From contig NZ_OGVE01000002.1 in assembly GCF_900258485.1 (NCBI RefSeq), positions 1-64,000 on the forward strand: DNA of 64,000 nt, read 5' to 3'. The DNA is from Helcococcus massiliensis (GTDB lineage: Bacteria > Bacillota > Clostridia > Tissierellales > Peptoniphilaceae). Under the pieces are notes generated by a model. It made no database searches. It was not told the DNA's origin and was given only the letters and a program-made list of their open reading frames with translations. This document shows, piece after piece, positions 6,542 to 17,112 of this stretch. A program made the translations under genes and the position numbers. Numbering within the stretch: the first letter of the stretch is position 1; each line of letters begins with the position of its first letter.

Positions 6542-9500
6542 TTTTTCTCCTTATTTATTTTATCAATCAATTTCAAAAGATCTACCAATTTCATCATATA
6601 ATTTCCTTCTTTAGAAATTAATATAGTTGGATTTTCCGTCATATCAAATTTCATATCGCCCCTATAGTCTTGGGCTAATATTTTTAACTTGTCAAAATCA
6701 AAGTATTCCAGTTTTTTATATGATAAGGCTATTTGATTATCTTTTTCATTTAGCTCATCCATATCATTGTTTAACATCAAAGATCTTATATATGAAATAT
6801 CAATAATATTTTGCACAGGTTTTGGAATATCTCCAAACCTATCAGTTAACTCATCTATTATAGCATAATGGTCCTGGTCATTGTCAATATATGATATTTT
6901 CTTATAGATATTGATTTTTTCATTTTCATCTTCTATATAAGAATCAGGTATATAGGCATCTAAATATAGGTCTATTTTTACATTTCTACCTATATGTGAT
7001 TTAGTTTTTATCCCTTTTATCTCATCTATTTTTTCTTCCAGCATTCTTACATAAAGGTCATATCCTATTGACTCTATATGGCCACTTTGGCTTTCTCCTA
7101 AAAGATTTCCTGCTCCCCTTAGCTCTAGGTCTCTCATAGCTACCTTATAGCCTGATCCTAGCTCAGTAAAGTCTTTGATAGCTTTCAACCTTTTTTCAGC
7201 TATGGAAGTGAGCACTTTTCCTTGTGGATAAGTAAAGTACGCGTAAGATGTCCTGCTAGACCTTCCTACCCTACCTTTCAATTGGTAGAGTTGACTCAGA
7301 CCCATCATATCTGCATTATAAATGATAATTGTGTTTACATTTTGTATATCCATCCCAGTTTCAATAATGGTTGTTGTCAGTAGAAGGTCATATTTTCCAT
7401 TTGAGAAATCTTCTAAAATATTTTCCAATTGACGGGTTGGCATCTGACCATGGGATATAGCTATATTGGCTTCTGGGACTAGTTTTTTCAAGTCTTCATA
7501 TAATTTATTTATTGACCTTACCTTGTTATATACAAAATAAACCTGTCCTCCTCTAGCCATTTCCTTTAGGATCGCCTCTCTGATTAATAAAGGATCATAT
7601 TCCATGACATAGGTATTTATTGGTAACCTATTTTGTGGGTATTCGTCTAATATAGACATGTCTCTAATACCCGATAAAGACATCTGTAGAGTCCTTGGTA
7701 TAGGTGTGGCTGATAAGGTCAAAACATCTATATCTTCACTTAGCTCTTTTATTTTTTCCTTATGTTTTACTCCAAATCTTTGCTCTTCATCGATAATTAG
7801 AAGTCCTAAATTATCAAATTTAATTTTATCAGATAACAATGCATGGGTACCAACTATAAAGTCGATTTCTCCAGACTTCAACTTTCTAATAGTTTCCTCT
7901 TTTTCTTTAGGTGTTTTAAACCTAGATAAAAAATCTATGTTTATAGGAAAATCCTTAAATCTATTGTAAATAGTATTGAAATGTTGCTTAACCAAGATAG
8001 TAGTTGGTGCAAGCATAACAACCTGCTTGGAATCCATAACTGCTTTAAAGGCAGCCCTTAAGGCAACTTCAGTTTTACCATAGCCAACATCACCAGCTAA
8101 TAGTCTATCCATTACCTTTTTACTTTCCATATCATTTTTTATTTCACCAATAGCCCTGATTTGAGCATCAGTTTCAACATATGGAAATGCATCTTCAAAT
8201 TCTCCCTGCCAACTTGTATCTGGACTATATGAAAACCCATCAATTTCCATTCTTGTTGCATATAATTTTACAAGTTTATCGGCGATTTCTTCTATAGCTT
8301 TTTTAGCCCTATTTTTCGACCTAGCCCAGTCTGTACCATTTAAGTTGGATAATTTTGGCTTATTATCCTCATTACCAATAAACTTAGATATCATGGTCAT
8401 ATCTGTAGTTGGAACATACAATTTATCTCCCTTGCTATATTCTAACTCCAGATAGTCAGCCTTATTTCCATTTAGTTCTATATTTTTTATACCTAGATAC
8501 TTGGCAATACCATAATTATCATGGACCAGGAAATCACCCTTATTTAAGTCCACATAATTTATTATTTCCTTATTTTTTATGGTCCTGGATTTTTTCTTGT
8601 TGGTCTTTTTAAATATTTGATTGTAAGATACAAAATTAATCTTATCTTGATAATAGTCAAAACCCTTTTCTAAATGATAAGGAAATATATTTACCTTGGA
8701 TAAATTGTCAAAGTCTAATTTATCTATTATTTTTGATGCAAGCTCCTTATCTTCAAGGTCCTTATTTAGTTTTAAAGCATCTTCCTTATTTGCTGCAAAT
8801 ATATTTGTAATATATTTATTTTCAATATTATATTTTAAGTCCTCTACAAATAGGTTGAATTTACCATGGTAAGTCGGATTTTCCCTTACCTTACTTTCTA
8901 TTATTTCATCAAAATTTATATCAGGATTGCTTTTTAGTAGTCTTGAGAAATTTATCTTTGTATTATTGATGTTTTTTATTAAGTCGTCAAAGTTGTGGTA
9001 AATCCTTCTGTGGCTAGCTAAAAGTTCACCATTATCTATCCTATTTTCAATATCTTCCATATTGAAGGTTTCTATCTCTTTTGCTTCATGGATTTCTTTT
9101 GTAATGTCATCAAAAATTATCAAAGTATTTTCTGGCAAATATTCAAATATTGAAGCCAAATTTTCCTCTAAATATGGAATCAATAATTCAATATTATCAA
9201 TTGGATTTTCATATTCTATATTTTCTATAATCCTTGCAAATTTCTCTTCTGCTCTTATGTATGCTTGGTCTGATAAAATCTGTTTAGACTTTTCTAAATC
9301 ATTTTTGATTTTTATTATAATCTTATCTTTATTTTTATAGGCTATATAGTTTTCAGACATAGGATATATAGCGTAAGAATCTATAGTATCTATGGACATC
9401 TGAGTATTTATATCAAATTTTCTGATAGAGTCAACTTCTATATCGAAGAGTTCAATCCTAGTAGGTTTTTCTTCATGGACTTGGAAGATATCTATTATAT

Positions 9501-10005
9501 CCCCTCTTACAGAAAATTCTCCCTTGGCTTGAACCATGGTCCTCTTTTCATAGCCCAGGTCTACCAATTTCTTAACCAAGTCTTCTAATTTAATTTCACT
9601 ATCTAAATTTATGATAAAAGAATGGTCCTTAAAAGATTTTACACTTGACAACTTGCGTCTAAGCCCATTAACAGAACTAATGATTATAGGATTATCTCCA
9701 GAAATCATCTCTATGATAGACTTCATCCTATGACTTCTATTTGTAAAGTCTAAGTCTTGCAACAATTGATAATTCGTAGATAGGGCTGGTAGGTAAGAAG
9801 CTGGTATATTATTTATAGTGTAATTTTCATACAAGTCTCTTGCCTTGTTGTCATTATTAAGCACAAGAAAAACAGGTCTTTTTATATTTCGTCTTAACTC
9901 ATAAATAAAATGACCTGTGGCTTCATCTATTAATCCATAATTATATATAAACTTTTTATTCAGTTTTATAGCCTCTATTAAATTATTCAATGATTTAATT
10001 TGCAT
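6538..10005 (-). CDS. mfd: Transcription-repair coupling factor
   Basis: An 1155-residue superfamily 2 DNA translocase, close to the standard Mfd length. A UvrB-like N-terminal half is followed by a CarD-like RNA polymerase-interaction domain (begins near YVDLNKGDFLVHDNYGIAKY). The RecG-like motor has Walker A GDVGYGKTEVA, a DEEQ box and motif III SATPIPRT, and the C-terminal D7 domain is present. It removes RNA polymerase stalled at lesions and recruits UvrA. The gene lies 1 bp after pth and overlaps prsA, in the order common in Firmicutes. Confidence 0.96.
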   Translation of the reverse strand: MQIKSLNNLIEAIKLNKKFIYNYGLIDEATGHFIYELRRNIKRPVFLVLNNDNKARDLYENYTINNIPASYLPALSTNYQLLQDLDFTNRSHRMKSIIEMISGDNPIIISSVNGLRRKLSSVKSFKDHSFIINLDSEIKLEDLVKKLVDLGYEKRTMVQAKGEFSVRGDIIDIFQVHEEKPTRIELFDIEVDSIRKFDINTQMSIDTIDSYAIYPMSENYIAYKNKDKIIIKIKNDLEKSKQILSDQAYIRAEEKFARIIENIEYENPIDNIELLIPYLEENLASIFEYLPENTLIIFDDITKEIHEAKEIETFNMEDIENRIDNGELLASHRRIYHNFDDLIKNINNTKINFSRLLKSNPDINFDEIIESKVRENPTYHGKFNLFVEDLKYNIENKYITNIFAANKEDALKLNKDLEDKELASKIIDKLDFDNLSKVNIFPYHLEKGFDYYQDKINFVSYNQIFKKTNKKKSRTIKNKEIINYVDLNKGDFLVHDNYGIAKYLGIKNIELNGNKADYLELEYSKGDKLYVPTTDMTMISKFIGNEDNKPKLSNLNGTDWARSKNRAKKAIEEIADKLVKLYATRMEIDGFSYSPDTSWQGEFEDAFPYVETDAQIRAIGEIKNDMESKKVMDRLLAGDVGYGKTEVALRAAFKAVMDSKQVVMLAPTTILVKQHFNTIYNRFKDFPINIDFLSRFKTPKEKEETIRKLKSGEIDFIVGTHALLSDKIKFDNLGLLIIDEEQRFGVKHKEKIKELSEDIDVLTLSATPIPRTLQMSLSGIRDMSILDEYPQNRLPINTYVMEYDPLLIREAILKEMARGGQVYFVYNKVRSINKLYEDLKKLVPEANIAISHGQMPTRQLENILEDFSNGKYDLLLTTTIIETGMDIQNVNTIIIYNADMMGLSQLYQLKGRVGRSSRTSYAYFTYPQGKVLTSIAEKRLKAIKDFTELGSGYKVAMRDLELRGAGNLLGESQSGHIESIGYDLYVRMLEEKIDEIKGIKTKSHIGRNVKIDLYLDAYIPDSYIEDENEKINIYKKISYIDNDQDHYAIIDELTDRFGDIPKPVQNIIDISYIRSLMLNNDMDELNEKDNQIALSYKKLEYFDFDKLKILAQDYRGDMKFDMTENPTILISKEGNYMMKLVDLLKLIDKINKEKK

Positions 10006-10006
10006 A

Positions 10007-10579
10007 CTATATTAACCTTACAGAATTTACTTCATTCATAGCTTGATCTATGCCATTCTCTATTATTTTAATAACAGCATCCCTAGCTATCTCTATTTCC
10101 TGGTCTACAATTTTTCTTTCTTCATCTGAAAATCTAGATAAGACAAAGTCCGCTAAATTCATATATGAAGGTTTTTGATTTACTGCTATTTTTACCCTTG
10201 GAAAGTTTTTAGTTTTTAGTCTTTCAACTATAGACTTTAGGCCATTGTGAGTTCCTGGAGATCCATTTCTCTTTATTCTCACACTACCAAATTCTATATC
10301 AATATCATCAACTAAAACTATTATATTTTCTTCATCTACGTCAAAATAATTAGCAAATTGGACAAGACAATCGCCAGAGGCATTCATGTATGTCTCTGGC
10401 TTTACTAGTATTATTTTTTCACCTTTGTGTCTGCTTTCTCCATATACACCATTAAATTTAACCTTGTCTATATTAATGGCAAAGTAGTCTGCTAGTAAGT
10501 CTATAGCATCAAAACCTACATTGTGTCTTGTTTTATCGTACTTCTTACCTGGATTTCCTAAACCTACAATTAAATACAT
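10007..10579 (-). CDS. pth: Peptidyl-tRNA hydrolase
   Basis: A 190-residue Pth. GLGNPGKKYDKTRHNVGF at the N terminus holds the catalytic His and substrate-binding Asn, and the GSPGTHNGLKSI and RVKIAVNQ motifs follow. It frees tRNA from peptidyl-tRNA that drops off ribosomes. Its start codon shares one base with the prs stop (TAATG), so translation is coupled. A single-copy essential housekeeping gene in this position beside mfd is normal for the group. Confidence 0.96.
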   Translation of the reverse strand: MYLIVGLGNPGKKYDKTRHNVGFDAIDLLADYFAINIDKVKFNGVYGESRHKGEKIILVKPETYMNASGDCLVQFANYFDVDEENIIVLVDDIDIEFGSVRIKRNGSPGTHNGLKSIVERLKTKNFPRVKIAVNQKPSYMNLADFVLSRFSDEERKIVDQEIEIARDAVIKIIENGIDQAMNEVNSVRLI

Positions 10580-11562
10580 TATTTCTTATCTTTCATTATA
10601 TCTGATACAGATGTATAAGTTACTATACTCTTTATAGTTAAAGCTATCATTGGTGCCAATGATAAAACAGTAATTTTTTCATTTTCTTCTTCAATATTTT
10701 CATGAAATATTGTATCTGTAATTATACATTCCTTTACAGAAGAATTGTTTATTCTTTCTAAAGCTGAACCTGATAATACACCATGTGTAGCTGCTATGTA
10801 TACGTCTTTCGCCCCTTCTGACTTCAAGGTTTCTACGGCATTTACTATTGTACCCGCAGTATCAATAATGTCATCGATGATTATACAGTTTTTACCCTTG
10901 AATTCACCTATAACATTTAGTACAGCTGATTCATTTGGTCTTGGTCTAAACTTTTCAATAATAGCGATTGGTAAGTGTAAAACGTCAGCTAAAAGTCTAG
11001 CTCTTGTTACCCCACCTAGGTCCGGTGAAACTACTACCCAATCATGTTCATTATTTTCTTCTATAACTTTTTCAAAGTATTCAGCTATAACTGGTCTTGC
11101 TGTAAGGTGGTCAAATGGGATATCAAAGAAACCTTGGATTTGGGCAGCGTGCAAGTCTACTGAAACAACTCTGTCAGCACCTGCTGCTTCAATCAAGTTT
11201 GTTACCAACTTAGCTGTAATAGGTTCCCTACCCTTTGATTTTCTATCTTGTCTAGCATAGCCGTAGTAAGGCATAACAACATTTATCTTATGAGCTGAAG
11301 CTCTTCTTAAAGCATCAACTATAATTAAAGTCTCCATAATTGTTTCATTAGCAGGTTCTGAAGTAGGTTGTATTAAGAATACATCTCTACCTCTTACAGT
11401 TTCGTTAATTCTAACGTGGATTTCTCCATCAGCAAATCTGCTTATGGTAAGGTCTCCCAATCTTAAGCCAAGCTCATCTGATATGTCTTGTGCTAATTTT
11501 TTATTTGAGGATCCTGTATATAAAACTACTTCATTTTGTGCATCAAACATTGTCTTCTCCAT
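10579..11562 (-). CDS. prs: Ribose-phosphate pyrophosphokinase
   Basis: A 327-residue PRPP synthetase that joins ribose-5-phosphate and ATP for purine, pyrimidine, His and NAD synthesis. The N-terminal ATP region contains YGYARQDRKSKGREP, followed by the VVSPDLGGVTRARLLA segment and the PRPP loop IIIDDIIDTAGTIV. Length and motifs are standard. It overlaps glmU and pth by one base at each end, so the three form a tightly coupled unit. Confidence 0.96.
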   Translation of the reverse strand: MEKTMFDAQNEVVLYTGSSNKKLAQDISDELGLRLGDLTISRFADGEIHVRINETVRGRDVFLIQPTSEPANETIMETLIIVDALRRASAHKINVVMPYYGYARQDRKSKGREPITAKLVTNLIEAAGADRVVSVDLHAAQIQGFFDIPFDHLTARPVIAEYFEKVIEENNEHDWVVVSPDLGGVTRARLLADVLHLPIAIIEKFRPRPNESAVLNVIGEFKGKNCIIIDDIIDTAGTIVNAVETLKSEGAKDVYIAATHGVLSGSALERINNSSVKECIITDTIFHENIEEENEKITVLSLAPMIALTIKSIVTYTSVSDIMKDKK

Positions 11563-12935
11563 TATTCACCAAACTTTCTTGTATAATAACCTTTAATATT
11601 TTTCTGCTCACTTCTTTCTACTGCTAATTCTCCTTCTGCTACATCTCTTGTGATTGTAGATCCTGCAGCTAAGAAACCTTTATCTGCAACATTTATAGGA
11701 GACACTATATTTACATTTGCACCTAAGAACGCATCATCTCCAATTGTTGACCTAAATTTATTTTTACCATCATAGTTAGAGAATATTACCCCACATGATA
11801 CATTGACTCTCTTTCCTAGATCAGCATCACCTATATAGGCTAAGTGGCCTGCTTTTGCTCCATCATCTAAGACTGCATTTTTTACTTCTACGAAGTTTCC
11901 AACATGTACATTTTCTTTTAATTCAGCTTTTGGTCTAAGTCTTGCAAATGGTCCTACATCTGACCCATCTCCAACTATTGCTTGGTCAATAAATGAAGAG
12001 AATATAGTTACATTATTTCCTATTTTCGCATCATTTATTCTAGTATTCATACCAATCAAACAATCTTCTCCAATTTCAGTATTACCTAAAATCTTAGTAT
12101 TTTGTTCGATAATAGTATCTTTACCAATTTTTACACCCTTTTCAATGGTAATGGTTTCAGGATTTTCTAAGATAACTCCATCTCTCATGTAAGATTCATT
12201 TATTCTTCTTCTCATTACTTTTTCTACTTGAGCTAGTTGAATCTTATCATTAATTCCCATTATTTCTTCATTATCACTTAATTTATATGTATCTATCTTA
12301 CCTTTTTCTTCTTGTAAAATACCAAAGACATCAGTTAGGTATAATTCACCTTGAGAATTATTGATATCTAATTTATTTAATGCATACCTCAACTTTTCAC
12401 CATTAAATACTTGAATACCTGAGTTGATTTCTTTTACTTTTAATTCTTCAGGGCTACAATCCTTATGCTCAACTATTTTTTTGAACTGTCCTTTTGCGTC
12501 TTTTACAATTCTTCCATAGCCGCTTGGGTCTTCAAAATCAGCGGTCAATACAGTAGCAAGATTGTTTTCCTTATTCTGTTTGTCCATAAGCCCAACTAAT
12601 GTTTCCTTGCTTATTAAAGGAACATCTCCTGTTAAAACTAGAATATTATCATTGTCGCCAATGAAATCTTCCGCTAGTTTTACAGCATAGCCTGTACCAT
12701 ATGGTATACCTTCACCTATTTCTTGCTTTACATATTTTACCCTGTCTCCAAAGGCTTCTTTGACCTGATCTTCATTATTTCCTACAATCACAATCACTTC
12801 ATCAACTTTGGACTCAATTGAAGCGTCTATCATATAAGAAAGAATGGGTCTATTGCATAGTTTATGTAATACTTTTGAAATATTTGACTTCATTCTGGTA
12901 CCTTCTCCAGCAGCCAAAATAATTACCTTATTCAT
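11562..12935 (-). CDS. glmU: Bifunctional GlcNAc-1-P uridyltransferase / GlcN-1-P acetyltransferase
   Basis: A 457-residue enzyme making UDP-GlcNAc for peptidoglycan. The N-terminal nucleotidyltransferase domain has LAAGEGTRMKS and VLTGDVPLI. The C-terminal left-handed beta-helix (about 255-440) has hexapeptide repeats ending in the acetyltransferase region GAGSTI-like AAGSTITRDV. It is the first gene of the operon and has a clear sigma-A promoter. It is functionally linked to the salvage cluster at 31-46 kb, which returns GlcNAc-6-P to the same pathway. Confidence 0.96.
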   Translation of the reverse strand: MNKVIILAAGEGTRMKSNISKVLHKLCNRPILSYMIDASIESKVDEVIVIVGNNEDQVKEAFGDRVKYVKQEIGEGIPYGTGYAVKLAEDFIGDNDNILVLTGDVPLISKETLVGLMDKQNKENNLATVLTADFEDPSGYGRIVKDAKGQFKKIVEHKDCSPEELKVKEINSGIQVFNGEKLRYALNKLDINNSQGELYLTDVFGILQEEKGKIDTYKLSDNEEIMGINDKIQLAQVEKVMRRRINESYMRDGVILENPETITIEKGVKIGKDTIIEQNTKILGNTEIGEDCLIGMNTRINDAKIGNNVTIFSSFIDQAIVGDGSDVGPFARLRPKAELKENVHVGNFVEVKNAVLDDGAKAGHLAYIGDADLGKRVNVSCGVIFSNYDGKNKFRSTIGDDAFLGANVNIVSPINVADKGFLAAGSTITRDVAEGELAVERSEQKNIKGYYTRKFGE

Positions 12936-12969
12936 TGTACCTCACTTATTTTTACTAACATTCATTTTA

Positions 12970-12997
12970 ATTATACAACAATTGCTAGCTATGTAAA
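12970..12997 (-). promoter_or_regulatory. Sigma-A promoter of the glmU operon
   Basis: On the minus strand TTTACA (12992-12997) and TATAAT (12970-12975) are 16 bp apart, about 35 bp ahead of the glmU start. Confidence 0.75.
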
Positions 12998-13063
12998 ATT
13001 ATTATTTAATTACTAAGGTTTTTGTGATATTATAGTACCGAATAATTTAGAAAAGGGTAAAAT

Positions 13064-14446
13064 ATGTTTAAATTTGATTTTGGAGATAAAAATTTTAATA
13101 AAATACATTTTATAGGTATTGGTGGTATCAGTATGTCTGGTATAGCTATGCTCTTACACAGTAAGGGATACCAAATAAGTGGATCAGATAGGAAAGAAAA
13201 TCCACATATAAATAATTTAATTAAAGAAGGAATAAAAATCTATATTGGTCAAAGTAAAAACAATATTAGCGACCAAGATTTATTTGTTTATACAGATGCT
13301 ATTCCTCAACATAATGAAGAGCTTATGGCAGCTAAGGCTACTGGCAAACCGGTTGTTTCAAGAGGCGTCTTATTAGGTGCCTTGATGAGAAACTTTGACA
13401 GGTCAATCGCTGTATCTGGTTCTCATGGTAAGTCAACAACAACTTCTATGATAGCTAAAATCTTATTAAGCTCAGATGAAGATCCTACTATTCTTTTAGG
13501 TGGAGACCTAGATGAAATGGATGGAAATGTTAAGGTTGGAGATTCTGATATTTTACTTACAGAAGCATGTGAATTCAAAGCTAATATCTTAAACTACTAT
13601 CCATCAACAGCTATAGTATTAAACATCGATGAAGACCACTTGGATTACTTCAAGGACTTAAACCACATAGTAGAGACCTTTATTGGCTATATGAAAAATT
13701 TAGATGAAAATTCTAAGGCAATCATCAACCTTGATGATCCAAATACATCAAGACTATTTGAACATATCAAGGGTAAGGCAATAAGCTTCTCTCTTGAAGA
13801 TGATAAGGCTGATTACTATGTAAAAAGCTATAAATTGAATGAATTGGGACATTGTGAATTTGTTATAAATATAGATGGCAGAGATGAAGTATTTAATTTG
13901 AATGTTGCTGGTAAGCACAATGTTTATAATGCTCTTGCAGCTATCATCACTACCTATGAAAATGGTATTGATATAGAAACTACTAAAAAAGCAATTTCAG
14001 AATACAAGACCTTGCATAGGAGACTTGAAACTATAGGAGAAAAAAATGGCGCAATTGTAATCACTGACTATGGCCACCACCCTGTAGAAATAAAGACAAC
14101 CCTAGATGCTATAAAGACATTTTCAGATAGAAAGATTATCACTGTCTTTGAGCCTCATGAATTTTCAAGGACCAAGGCCCTACTAGATGATTTTTCAAAG
14201 GCTTTCTATGATTCAGATTTGACTATTGTTACAGATATTTATCCAGCAAGGGAAGAATTTGATCCAACTATCCATTCAAGCCACTTGGTAGAAAAATTGA
14301 AAGAAAATGGCGAAAATGCTATGTACTTGTCTACATTTGAAGAAGTTGTAGACTACTTAAAAGATAAGATTGATGAAAATTATCTTGTACTTACCTTAGG
14401 TGCAGGTAATACTCATATTCTAGCAAATATGATAGTTAATTCTTAA
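13064..14446 (+). CDS. murC: UDP-N-acetylmuramate-L-alanine ligase
   Basis: A 460-residue Mur ligase that adds L-Ala to UDP-MurNAc. The N-terminal UDP-binding Rossmann motif is HFIGIGGISMSGIA, the ATP loop is SGSHGKSTTT (about 118-127), and TDYGHHPVEI is the C-terminal MurC signature. Length is normal. It is transcribed divergently from glmU and ends at a strong bidirectional terminator, so it is probably a one-gene transcript. Confidence 0.96.
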   Translation: MFKFDFGDKNFNKIHFIGIGGISMSGIAMLLHSKGYQISGSDRKENPHINNLIKEGIKIYIGQSKNNISDQDLFVYTDAIPQHNEELMAAKATGKPVVSRGVLLGALMRNFDRSIAVSGSHGKSTTTSMIAKILLSSDEDPTILLGGDLDEMDGNVKVGDSDILLTEACEFKANILNYYPSTAIVLNIDEDHLDYFKDLNHIVETFIGYMKNLDENSKAIINLDDPNTSRLFEHIKGKAISFSLEDDKADYYVKSYKLNELGHCEFVINIDGRDEVFNLNVAGKHNVYNALAAIITTYENGIDIETTKKAISEYKTLHRRLETIGEKNGAIVITDYGHHPVEIKTTLDAIKTFSDRKIITVFEPHEFSRTKALLDDFSKAFYDSDLTIVTDIYPAREEFDPTIHSSHLVEKLKENGENAMYLSTFEEVVDYLKDKIDENYLVLTLGAGNTHILANMIVNS

Positions 14447-14463
14447 TAAAAAGATTTAAAATG

Positions 14464-14515
14464 AAATAGAGCTAAAGATCAACCTAACTTGGAATGTCTT
14501 TAGCTCTATTTTTGA
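14464..14515. terminator. Bidirectional terminator between murC and the ABC exporter
   Basis: A perfect 15-bp stem AAATAGAGCTAAAGA (14464-14478) / TCTTTAGCTCTATTT (14497-14511) with T runs on both strands lies between two convergent genes. Confidence 0.9.
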
Positions 14516-14521
14516 TATTTT

Positions 14522-16162
14522 TTACATCCTATTTAAATCATAACATTTATCAGCGTATTCTAGGAAATTGCTATTGTGACTTATAGATATAACGGTGTAT
14601 CCATCTTCTCTTACTAGCTTATTCAAGTTTTCTTTTATTATATTCTCACTATTAATATCTATGTTGGAACTTATCTCATCTAAAAGTAATATTTTATTTC
14701 CTCTTATCAAGGCTTGAGCTAAGGCTAGTCTCTGCCTTTCGCCACCTGAAATTAGTTTACCTGCTTCTCCGATATTGGTATCTAGCCCATTTTCTAAGGA
14801 TTTTACAAAATCATATATATTAGCTATTTTTAAGCATTCTTCTAATTTATCATAACTGATATTTTTCTTACCTAGAAGCAAGTTTTCCCTTATAGTGCCT
14901 GGGAACATAAATATATCCTGATAAACTCTAGTAATATTTTCTCTAATAGAAAAACTTGAGATTTCTTCTATATTTACCCCATCAAATAAGATGTTTCCTT
15001 TGTCAGTTTTATAAAAAGCTAAAATCAAGTCAAATATTGTAGATTTTCCTATACCAGATTTACCAACTATACCAGTCCATTTTCCTATTTCAAAATTCAT
15101 GCTTACATTTTCTAATACTTCTTTTTCAGAATTAGGATATTTGAAAGAAACATCTTCGAAGCTTATATCTTTATTTAAAACAAGTGGTCTTTTATGATCA
15201 TTTGCTTGGCTTTCACCACTTACATCAATATATTCAAGAAATCTAGAAAATTCAGCATCCTGCTTTTGTTTATTAATTTGCATTTTAAGTATTATATCTA
15301 TAAAACCATACAGCATAGCTGTATAGGAAATAATAGATATCAGAGATCCGGTTGTTAAATTTTCCCAATCTTCCATAATAAAGATAGCTGCTAAGGTGAA
15401 GGTTATACCTGTAAATAACATGGATAGAAAACCTGAAATCCAAATTCCAGAAGTAGAGTCCAAAGCTGCTACTTTTCCCCATATAGAAGCTGTATCTGCA
15501 TTTATGTCTGCAACTTCTTGTATTTTTTCATCTTCTAACCTATAGGATTTTACAAGTCCTATCGCTTTAAAAATATCAACTCTTTTTTGAGATATTTTAG
15601 CATTGTTTTCCATGACCCTATTTATTTGACTTTGAATGGTACCCGTCATCTTTCTTATAGGCCAAATGGCAAGTGGTATAAATAAAAGTTGGACCAAGGC
15701 TATATATGGTGAATATGTACATAAGATAATTAATATAATAACTGAAATAAATATGTAGCCATAATACATAGGTAATTCCGAGATATAAAAGTTTATATAT
15801 CCTGTAGCTTCCTTACTAGAATTTGTAACTAATTCTACAGAATTTTGCCTATCAAAAAATTCTAAGTCTTGGTCTACTAGATTTTTTGTGATCTGCATGG
15901 CTATATCATTCCCTTTATTTCTTGCAAACTTTATTGAAAAATAATTAAACAAAATCTGTGACAAAATATATACAGCAGGGATAGTCACAAATAGAATTAT
16001 ACCAAAGATAATCCCTCTAATATCTTGATTTGGTATGTAGGTATCTATTACTTTTTGCATAATTAATGGAGGTAGTAGCGACAATACTTTTGTAATTGTA
16101 AAAACTAGTATTGCAAGCATACTCCATTTTTTTAAGTTTTTACTATCTATTATTTTGTTCAT
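14522..16162 (-). CDS. ABC exporter, fused membrane and ATPase domains
   Basis: A half-transporter of 546 residues from the ATG at 16162, which has AAGGAG 7 nt upstream; a 12-residue longer start lacks one. An N-terminal six-helix ABC_membrane domain is followed by an ATPase with Walker A GKSGIGKST, signature ISGGERQRLALAQA and Walker B ILLLDEIS. It would act as a homodimer, exporting a lipid, peptide or drug. No precursor peptide or partner gene is visible beside it, so the substrate is unknown. It is slightly short relative to MsbA-type exporters (about 580). Confidence 0.88.
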   Translation of the reverse strand: MNKIIDSKNLKKWSMLAILVFTITKVLSLLPPLIMQKVIDTYIPNQDIRGIIFGIILFVTIPAVYILSQILFNYFSIKFARNKGNDIAMQITKNLVDQDLEFFDRQNSVELVTNSSKEATGYINFYISELPMYYGYIFISVIILIILCTYSPYIALVQLLFIPLAIWPIRKMTGTIQSQINRVMENNAKISQKRVDIFKAIGLVKSYRLEDEKIQEVADINADTASIWGKVAALDSTSGIWISGFLSMLFTGITFTLAAIFIMEDWENLTTGSLISIISYTAMLYGFIDIILKMQINKQKQDAEFSRFLEYIDVSGESQANDHKRPLVLNKDISFEDVSFKYPNSEKEVLENVSMNFEIGKWTGIVGKSGIGKSTIFDLILAFYKTDKGNILFDGVNIEEISSFSIRENITRVYQDIFMFPGTIRENLLLGKKNISYDKLEECLKIANIYDFVKSLENGLDTNIGEAGKLISGGERQRLALAQALIRGNKILLLDEISSNIDINSENIIKENLNKLVREDGYTVISISHNSNFLEYADKCYDLNRM

Positions 16163-16309
16163 TGGAACTCCTTTTAAGGATATATTTTTACAAATCATTC
16201 TTATTTACCATAAAAAACTTATAACATTTATATCTAAAATACATCATTGTTTATTATTTATCAACTGTTGTTTTTTCTCTATTATCTAATTTCTATTCAT
16301 AACTACAAA

Positions 16310-17008
16310 TTATAGTCTTATGATAAATTCAAACTCTTTGATTTTCCCCCTATCAACTTGGATCAAATCTAGATCCCTATTTAATGCATCATAGTTATAA
16401 GTTGGTTCAATACAGATATATTTATCTAATTCATCTGTCCAGATTACATATTTGTTTATATTTTTATTTTCTAATATAATTTTTTTACCATCTATCTCTA
16501 TTTCTTTAACTTGTCCTTTAAACAAACTTTCCCTTACTTGGTCTGTTATTTCTAGTTTTTCTCCATTTACTTTCAAGCTATTTACATCTTTGTAAGCAAA
16601 GTAAGGATGGAAGGCTGGGCTTATAGTAAATGGCTCTTCTCCTAGGTTTTCTACTTCTAACTTACTTGTGAATGTATTATCTTCAAGGCTATACTCTAAA
16701 CTAACTTCCATTTCTTCATAATCTTTTACTGGAGCTTGTAAAGTTAGTATAAGCTTATGATCACTTTCTTCTAAAATATCCCATTCTAAACTTCTTGCAA
16801 ATCCATGGTTACTTTGATTTATTTTTTCTGATACTCCAAAATGTGGTAGACATACATGGTTGCCACCTCTTAATTTACTACTATTCCCCACTTTTATTTC
16901 TTTTTTAGGATAAAAAATTTGTTCACCAGCCTTATTAAATTCTATTATATAGGCCCCTAAAGTATCTATCTTAACTTGTAAATCATTATGCTTAATTATT
17001 TTTATCAT
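16310..17008 (-). CDS. Aldose 1-epimerase family protein
   Basis: A 232-residue protein of the galactose-mutarotase superfamily. LRGGNHVCLPHFG and NQSNHGFARSLEWDI contain the substrate-binding Arg/His, and FTISPAFHPYFAY carries the second conserved His. It is shorter than canonical GalM (about 340) and nearer the hexose-6-phosphate mutarotase group. No sugar operon is adjacent, so the sugar is unknown. The start has GGAGG at good spacing. It stands alone, divergent from a glycosyltransferase. Confidence 0.75.
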   Translation of the reverse strand: MIKIIKHNDLQVKIDTLGAYIIEFNKAGEQIFYPKKEIKVGNSSKLRGGNHVCLPHFGVSEKINQSNHGFARSLEWDILEESDHKLILTLQAPVKDYEEMEVSLEYSLEDNTFTSKLEVENLGEEPFTISPAFHPYFAYKDVNSLKVNGEKLEITDQVRESLFKGQVKEIEIDGKKIILENKNINKYVIWTDELDKYICIEPTYNYDALNRDLDLIQVDRGKIKEFEFIIRL

Positions 17009-17112
17009 GTTCCCTCCTACTTTAAGCTAAGTATAGCACTTTAAATAATATTAATAAATTCTTAATTAATTCATTATTTAAATATGTTATAATATCAAAA
17101 ATGGAGGAAATT

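Noticed and set aside
10745-11260. 171-codon antisense frame in prs
   Set aside because: Overlaps a highly conserved essential gene; no start signals.
5103-14446. glmU-prs-pth-mfd-prsA and hup as unusual
   Set aside because: The order and overlaps are the ordinary arrangement in low-GC Gram-positives.
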